Source: Auxenochlorella pyrenoidosa
Taxonomy: Eukaryota > Chlorophyta > Trebouxiophyceae > Chlorellales > Chlorellaceae
Length of the DNA: 14,284 nt
Assembly (NCBI GenBank): GCA_001430745.1
Contig: KQ482057.1
Span: forward strand, 1,536,910 to 1,551,193
Direction: 5' to 3'
How positions within the stretch are numbered: position 1 is the first letter of the stretch; every line of letters starts with the position of its first letter. Position numbers and translations under genes: made by a program. This document shows, piece by piece, positions 8,977 through 14,284 of the stretch. A model generated the notes under the pieces. It was not told the origin of the DNA, did no database searches, and was given only the letters and a program-made list of their open reading frames with translations.

Positions 8977-10245
8977 TTATGCGTCCGGCACATCCAGGCC
9001 GGCTGAAAGCGGCGCCGCGCCCGCGCCAGACACCGGGCCGGCCGCGGCCACCGCCTTGGCGTACGACGGCGCAAGGATGCCGGTGACAGGCAGCCCAAGG
9101 CGGCTGCGCAGCACGATGTTGAGGTCCATGAATTCGGCCAGCTCGTTGCGGTTGGGGCGCCACCTGGGGGGTGGGGTGGGATGGTGTGGGTGCGTGTGGG
9201 TGGGTGGGTGGGTGGGGGTGGGGGTGGGGGTGGGGTGGGGGGGCAGAAGCACCGGTCCGCTTGCCAAGAGGCTAGGAGCACGAGGAGGAGGAGGAAAAGG
9301 GTGGGGCTAAAGCGGGGCAGGCCATGGCAGCCCCGCATGAGTCACTTAGTCAGGGCCAAGAGCAGCAATGGAAGGAGGCTCCAGGCTCACTTTTGGATCA
9401 TGGACACGAAGATGAAGCCGGCGTCCACCTTGACGGTGCCAAACTTGCCAATGGCGCCAGGCGTGAGGGTCACTGTGATGCCGTTTGGCAGCTTGGTGGT
9501 GCCCACTGCCACGGGCTTGGTGTTGACGGTGGCGGTGATGCGCCACACAGCGGGGTTGGCCGGCAGCGGCGGCAGCAGCTTCACGTCCACCTGCAGGGGA
9601 CCCAGCAGAGCCAGGGGCGCCCCCGGTGAGCAGCAGCCTGGTGCCACAGCTGTGATAGGGTGCGGCAGTGCCAGCTCTGGGTTTGTTCAACACCCCCCCA
9701 ACGCTGCGCGCACGGCCCAGTGCAGCCTTGATGGAGGGGCGGCAGCTCACCACTGTGGAGTTGACCATCAGGTTGTACTCGCGCATGAAAGTGGACTTGG
9801 GGTAGCGGGTGCTCCGCTCCACCTGGGGGAGCCAACGATGCATGCACAGGGGAGAGAGGAGTCGGTGCCTTGGGGCGTATTTGAAGGCTGGGAAGGCACC
9901 ATGCAGAAGACACCAGCAGAATGCCCCATGCCACGACAGTGTGGCTGGTGGATCTGGGAATCGGTCGCCGGCTGCCAGGGCGCCACGCTGGGCCCGCTCA
10001 CCCGGGTTGTGAGGGTGAGGGCGGGCGACTTGCTGCCCAGCACCTCGTAGAACCTGCCCGGCTGGCCGTGGAACACAAACCTGCGGGGGAGGGCAGCATG
10101 CTCCGTGAGGCAGGTTGCAGCACAACCCACCAGCGTTCGCAGCTGCATCAACGGGGGCGGCACACGTGGGAATCCGCAGCTCATCTGCCTCCCAAGCAGG
10201 CTCTCACCTGCTGCCGTCGAAGCCTTCGAAGTGGGGGTCGCCCCA
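8977..10245 (-). other. VWD/root-cap-like C-terminal domain
   Basis: Residues 544-734. WGDPHFEGFDGSRFVFHGQP matches the opening strand pattern of von Willebrand type D domains (GDPHxxxFDG followed by FxFxG). The later stretches TFMREYNLMVNSTV, VWRITATVNTKP and LGLPVTGILAPSYAKAV recall plant and algal root-cap family proteins, whose C-terminal part carries a G(V/I)LGxTY-like motif. There is no cysteine from 544 to the C-terminus, so the disulfides and CGxC motif of animal VWD domains are absent. The protein ends in a Gly/Ala/Pro tail without a hydrophobic anchor. Superfamily assignment is from memory of motifs. Confidence 0.65.
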
Positions 10246-13200
10246 GCCCCTGGCCGTCTCGACCGGCGGTGGTGGGTTTCGGCATGACTTTGTTGCGGGT
10301 GGGCCGCACACAGCCACCACGGAGTTCAAGACTGCAGTGCGGAAGGGTTGAAGGGTGCCGTAAGGGAGCTTCGTGCTTCACATGGAAAGAGGCGCCTGTG
10401 GCAAAGACTGGCAGGGTGCATGCTAGAAGGGTGCCGCAGCCAGGAAACTGTCAACTCACTGCCGTTGAGCGCATTGAAGCCGGGGCCGCCAGAGTAGCGG
10501 CGGAAGGCGACGCCAATGAGAACGTTGCCGTTGGCGCACCGGGGGGTGTAGGTGGTGGTGCCGGCGCGGCCTGCATGGTCAGGGCGGCTCACCGGTGCTG
10601 TTGGCTGACTGCGCAGCCACTGCCAGCCAGCACTTGAGCTGGCAGCGACAAGGCGGCTGAGTCGCCTGCTTTTCCATCTTAACAATATGCCGGGACGCCC
10701 AGACACCCAGAACAGCCCAGTTGTGGGCATAAGTGTGCTTGAGGCCCACCTGCATTGACGATGCCCACATCAGCCTCCTGGCTGAGCACCTTGTCATAGC
10801 GCACAGCAAAAGAGGTGCAGGCACCCGCGTTGGGCCCCGTCGTCAGCTTGCCGGCGCCCACGCACTGCGGGAGCAAGGGCAGAACAAAGGGAGGAAGTGT
10901 GATGCTTAGTCGGCGCAGGGTAGCCTAGGGGAGACAGTGCGCGTGTGTGCAGCTGCCGCATAGACGTGCAGACGTCTGCCATGAGTGCAGGCGAGCCAAC
11001 CCATCCTCTCCGACCTCCCCTCACCGCCGGCGTGGTCTGCCAGGTGGTGGGCAGCGTGGTGGTGGCGTCCTTCAGCACCTCGCCGCCACTGCAGCGCACG
11101 TTCAGGCGCGACGCGTAGCTCTTGGCGTTGACGTTGATGAAGCCGACCTCAAAGGAGGAGACGTAGCCGCAGGAGCACTCCTTGCGCACCGCAGTGTTGA
11201 CTGCACGGGCAGCGATGGCAGGTGCTTGGCAACTGTCAGGGAGCAGCAAGCCATGCGCTCAATGCAAGGCCAGCTGGCCTGAATGCCCCAGGCAGCCCTG
11301 CGCTTGCCACAGCAGCCACACAGCAGGAAAGGGTAGAAAGAAGGGAGGATGCTCTTACGTGGTGTGCGCGCGGGGGGTGGCGGCCTTCGAATAGGTGGCG
11401 GCGGAGGGCGCCTGCAGAGGGCCAAACAACAGCGCGTGACTGAGCAAGAGCACTTCCAGAGCTTGGGGTGACTGGCAGTGCAGAGTGCCATCCTGCCGCC
11501 AGCAAGCCCAGTGCCGAGTTATGCCCACAGGCGCACAACAGTGCATGCTGTGCGCTGTCGACACAGCCCTCCCCGCTCACTTGGGAGCGCATGCTCCTGT
11601 TGTCGATGGCACCCCGCAGAATGCCACAATTCCATTGAGGATGCCGCTCAGCACGGTGCTGCCGCCGACGGCAGCGTAGCGCCGCGGCGCCAGGCCCACC
11701 ATGACGGTCCCAGCGGGGCACTTGCCCGTGCTCTTCACAAATGCGCCCCTGCGGCCTGCAGGCGTCGAAGGGGCCGGCACAGCTGAAATGGATACAAATA
11801 CCACCACAAACCATCACGTGTGATGCCCTGCTCTCATGAAGAGGGGAACAACACCGCAGGCAACTGCCGCGCACATGAAAGTTTTGTTCAGGCGCGCGCC
11901 CCACCCGCATTGCTGATCTTGGTGTCTGCCTCCTTGCCCTGCACCAGGTTGTACTGAATGGTCATGGCAGTGCAGCCGCCTGCCAAGGGGCCGGTCTGGA
12001 CCAGGCTGGTGGCGTTGCACTGCAAGCAGGGGAGGATTGTGAGGGCAGCGTGCACATTTGTTGACGGCATGGGCTTGCAACTGCTGCAATCAGCAAGTGT
12101 TCGCATGCAGAGCAGGTGCTGGAGTACGAGCACGCACAAATAACAGCCTGGAAGTGTGTAATTTCCACGAGCGTACATGTGCAGCGTCGAGCCCTATCGT
12201 GGAGCTGCACCCCTCACCACGGGGGTGCTGACGTTGCGCACAGCTCCGACAGCAACTGGGTCGCGCACCACGCTGCCGTCGCTGCATGTGAGCGTCAGCC
12301 TAGAGGCATACTCTGCTCCATTCTTGGTGACCAGGCCCACCGTCAGGCTCTTGGCGTAGCCACAGGCGCACTTCAGCTGGAATGGGTTGTTGGTGTCGAC
12401 TGCAGGTTGAAGGGACGGGGATGCAAGGCAGAGTCTAACTCTTGAATACTCTTAGAAAGCTGCATTCGGGCCCATGCTCATGCTTGCCCAGCCCCAGGGC
12501 CTGGCTGGGCAGGATGCTTTCAAGAGCATGCCAGGCAGCTGCTCCTCACTGATAGTAGGCGGGGGTGGAGGCCTGCAGGCAGGGAGGGCACAGCGCGCTG
12601 TCTTCGGCAGGCGGCACTCTGGCGGCAGCAAGGTGGAGCTGCTGCGCTTGCGGCGCAACAAGGGTGGGGGCGGGCAGCTGGCCGCACCTTGGGGGCGGCG
12701 ACTTTGGAGGCGGGGGCGACCTGCACACACGGGTCGCCAACCAGCACAGCCGCATGTTGATTCAATTCCCATCGCAGCGCTTTAAGCAGCATTCAGCAGC
12801 ACAGCAGTTGATGATTGTTACTGCTGGGCTGGAGCAGGAAGCCGTCCCCTGGTTGCCCGCCGCATCGAAGGTGATGCTTGCGGGCGGAGACCTCATCGGC
12901 AGGGAAGCAAGCATGCTCGCTCACTTGGGTGCGCATGCTCCCGTCGTATTGGGCACCCCGCACTCGGCGGTAATGTTGTTCAGGACGCCCGTCAGGATGG
13001 AGTTTGACCCCAGGGTGGCAGCCCAGCGCCGCGGGCTGACCCCCAGCATCACCGTGCCAGCCGGGCAGCTGCGGGTGCGCTTTGTGAGCGCTCCAGGCCG
13101 GCCTGCACCCAGAACAAAGCGGGAAACATGCACGGCGGGCCTTGTCAAGCGCACTCCAGGCTGGTGCGGCCGCCACAGAGTGGCAGCAGGAGGGCGGGCG

Positions 13201-14284
13201 CCCATTCGTCTCCTTGTCTACCGCGGCACGACCAGTCGGGCGCCGCCGTGCCCCTGCCGGGCTCACCTGCGCCTCCCAGCTGTGTGTCGGCCTCCCTGCC
13301 CTCGACCAAGTCGTACTGGATGGACAGGGAGGCGCAGCCGCCGGCCGATGGAGTGCACTGCAGAGGAGCAGGGTGGCGAGAGCAGTGTTGGTTGGCAGCA
13401 GTATGCAGGCAGGCAGCCGGGCGAGCCTGCCAGGCGGTTGCGCTGCGCAGCTGCATAGGAGTAGGCAGCGCACTGAGAAGGGCGAGCACCTACAGAGTTG
13501 AATGGCCTGCACCAGAGCGCTGCTCAGAAAATTACGAAAATGGAAACAATGGTGCTTTGAAAAAGTCGAAGGCTGCTGGCAATTCAGTGACAGCCTGGAC
13601 AGCGAGGCCTCACCACCGCGCCGGTGGCGTTGCGCACCACCCCCGCGTAAGAGGTGACAGGGTCGGCCACCACGCTGCCGTCGCTGCAGCCCAGGGCAAT
13701 CCTGGAGGCAAACTGCTGCCCGTTCCTGGCCACCATGCCTGCGCAAGGGTTGCAACAGGGGAGTTGAGCGCGGTGGGTCGATGACACAGACGTGCCGGCA
13801 CAAATGTTGCGCATGTGTTGCAACAGAACCAAGCAAGCAGGGAGCCCATGAGTGTGCACGGCCTGGTCTCAGGCGGAGCCCACCAATCGAGACGGATGTG
13901 GCGTAGCCGCAGGGGCACAGCATTGTAAACCCCGCGTTCTCTGCACAGAGCGTGGGATCCAAGGTCGGTGATGAGAATCAGAGACGCCTCGACGCACCGC
14001 GATGCATTCTGTCGCACTCAGCAGGCAGCGGTCCAGCATTGGCCATGCGAACCTCACCCAGGGGCACTGGAGGACGAGGGCTGCAGGGGCAGGGAGAAAG
14101 GAGCGGCTGGAGATGGTGAGTAGGGATGCGAATCCAAACCGACATTGTTGGCAACGGAGAAAGAACAGGAGTCACTGAAACAAGGCAGCATCCACACCTG
14201 GGTGGGGGCAACGGTGGCGGTGGGGACGGGCTCGGGGGTGGCGGGCTGGGGCTGGGAGGCGGTGGTGATGGGGAGGGGGGAGGC
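8977..14284 (-). CDS. Modular SPPPP-rich, cysteine-rich surface protein with C-terminal VWD/root-cap-like domain, 5' partial
   Basis: Coding exons in reading order are >14284-14198, 14080-14058, 13940-13884, 13738-13614, 13357-13267, 13102-12925, 12720-12688, 12572-12550, 12399-12218, 12019-11905, 11755-11581, 11411-11359, 11200-11025, 10864-10750, 10570-10460, 10331-10208, 10080-10002, 9822-9751, 9590-9391 and 9163-8977 (stop TAA). Every junction is GT-AG and all phases agree, giving 734 visible residues. Layout: an SPPPP rod (1-36), three tandem eight-cysteine modules (38-187, 207-363, 382-533) separated by proline-rich linkers, then WGDPHFEGFDG (544-554) opening a VWD/root-cap-like domain that runs to the C-terminus. 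The start and any signal peptide lie beyond the window. The composition, NxS/T sites (VRNVS, VRNAT, CNAT) and even cysteine count fit a secreted, glycosylated wall or matrix protein; that location is inference. I do not recognise the module as a named family, and it lacks the pattern I expect of a pherophorin domain. The transcript has 19 short introns (about 115-256 bp). Confidence 0.88.
9164..9390 (-). repeat. Last intron, with a G-rich tract on the + strand
   Basis: Between exons 9590-9391 (donor GTGAGC) and 9163-8977 (acceptor CAG). The + strand from 9166 to 9242 is almost only GGTGGG and GGGGGT units with many runs of three or more G. It could form a G-quadruplex on the non-transcribed-sense strand. 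In the sense of the gene it is a C-rich tract next to the acceptor, in place of the usual polypyrimidine tract. Confidence 0.8.
10276..11200 (-). repeat. Cysteine-rich module 3
   Basis: Residues 382-533, in exons of 176, 115 and 111 nt plus the start of a 124-nt exon. Landmarks are KECSCGYVSSFEVG, NAKSYASRLNVRCSGGEV, CVGAGKLTTGPNAGAC, RCANGNVLIGVAFRRY and NGILNSVVAVCGPPATKSC. All eight cysteines are kept, although CSDGSVV has become CSGGEVL and ACAPK has become SCRN. The third segment is split by a phase-1 intron after FNALNG, and the exon after that intron runs straight into the next domain. Confidence 0.85.
11359..11411 (-). other. Proline-rich linker between modules 2 and 3 (53-nt exon)
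   Basis: Starting from the split Lys codon, the exon reads RPPPPPIRRPPPPARTP and then the split Leu codon that opens module 3. It enters in phase 2 and leaves in phase 1, as do the other linkers taken as a whole. The donor is GTAAGA and the acceptor CTGCAG. The run is basic as well as proline-rich (four Arg), unlike the SPPPP linker before module 2. Confidence 0.85.
11581..12399 (-). repeat. Cysteine-rich module 2
   Basis: Residues 207-363, in exons of 182, 115 and 175 nt. Landmarks are LKCACGYAKSLTVG, NGAEYASRLTLTCSDGSVV, CNATSLVQTGPLAGGC, KCPAGTVMVGLAPRRY and AFCGVPSTTGACAPK. Eight cysteines stand at the positions equivalent to module 1. The last exon of modules 1 and 2 is alike even at DNA level, including the ACTTGGG(T/A)GCGCATGCTCC boundary, so this pair may be the younger duplication. 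Confidence 0.88.
12550..12720 (-). other. Proline-rich linker between modules 1 and 2 (two small exons)
   Basis: Exons 12720-12688 (33 nt) and 12572-12550 (23 nt) encode K-SPPPPKSPPPR-PPPPPTI. The 33-nt exon enters and leaves in phase 2, so it can be skipped without a frame change. The 23-nt exon matches the length and phase of the 23-nt linker exon before module 1. CTGCAG or TGCAG acceptors and GTGCGG and GTGAGG donors flank them. Confidence 0.75.
12925..13940 (-). repeat. Cysteine-rich module 1
   Basis: Residues 38-187, in exons of 57, 125, 91 and 178 nt. Landmarks are MLCPCGYATSVSIG, NGQQFASRIALGCSDGSVV, CTPSAGGCASLSIQYDLV, SCPAGTVMLGVSPRRW and AECGVPNTTGACAPK. There are eight cysteines. 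The first segment is split by an extra phase-1 intron after SVSI (57+125 = 182 nt), whereas module 2 has one exon of exactly 182 nt. The second segment is shorter (91 nt) than the 115 nt of the other two modules, lacking about eight residues before the GGC. Confidence 0.88.
14058..14284 (-). other. SPPPP hydroxyproline-rich rod (two exons)
   Basis: Exon 14284-14198 reads PPPSPSPPPPSPSPPPPSPS and then PPPPLPPP. The 23-nt exon 14080-14058 continues PRPPVPL. The Ser-Pro(n) pattern is the hallmark of green-algal and plant hydroxyproline-rich glycoproteins, in which the prolines are hydroxylated and O-glycosylated to form an extended rod. A competing frame in the first exon (PEPVPTATVAPTQ) does not fit the phase of the next exon. 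The rod probably extends further upstream. Confidence 0.85.

Noticed and set aside
12793..13962. A 389-residue open frame on the - strand
   Set aside because: It reads through three introns of the modular gene; only 13940-13884 is used in this frame. The conserved modules lie in the spliced frames.
1..14284. tRNA or rRNA genes, CRISPR arrays, bacterial operons, complete transposons
   Set aside because: I saw no T-loop/acceptor pairing, no regular direct repeats with unique spacers, no Shine-Dalgarno-led gene strings and no transposase or reverse-transcriptase motifs.

Overview
The window looks like nuclear DNA of a unicellular green alga, most likely a Chlorella-type trebouxiophyte. It is GC-rich, with very strong G/C at third codon positions and many short spliceosomal introns. 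Donors are GTGAGN or GTGGGN, and acceptors are mostly CTGCAG or TGCAG. One gene encodes an SPPPP-type hydroxyproline-rich protein, as green-algal surface proteins often do. The organism assignment is inference from style, not from a marker gene.

Two genes are well supported, and they point towards each other. At the left, positions 1-2518 on the + strand hold five exons of an NSUN-family RNA cytosine-C5 methyltransferase, closest in layout to the NSUN3/NSUN4 branch. Its 5' end lies outside the window. At the right, positions 14284-8977 on the - strand hold twenty exons of a secreted or cell-wall type modular protein, also cut off at its 5' end. The visible 734 residues contain an SPPPP rod, three tandem copies of a roughly 150-residue module with eight conserved cysteines separated by proline-rich linkers, and a C-terminal domain. 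That last domain opens with WGDPHF and resembles the von Willebrand factor type D / root-cap superfamily. All splice phases in both models agree end to end.

Between the two genes lie about 6.4 kb (2519-8976) where I find no gene with the codon use of its neighbours. This stretch holds an AT-rich pocket with a near-perfect palindrome (3022-3048), weak phase-compatible exon candidates on the + strand (3153-4194), C-rich and GCCTGCCC-type low-complexity DNA, a diverged repeat family (5824-6640), and a duplicated segment of about 100 bp (7003-7088 and 8174-8276). The last 700 bp (8281-8976) are purine-rich on the + strand and probably include the 3' UTR of the right-hand gene.

The most interesting object is the right-hand gene. 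Its modules, exon lengths and intron phases show that whole 2-2 symmetric exon blocks were duplicated in tandem. I do not recognise the eight-cysteine module as a named family. The two genes have no evident functional link.
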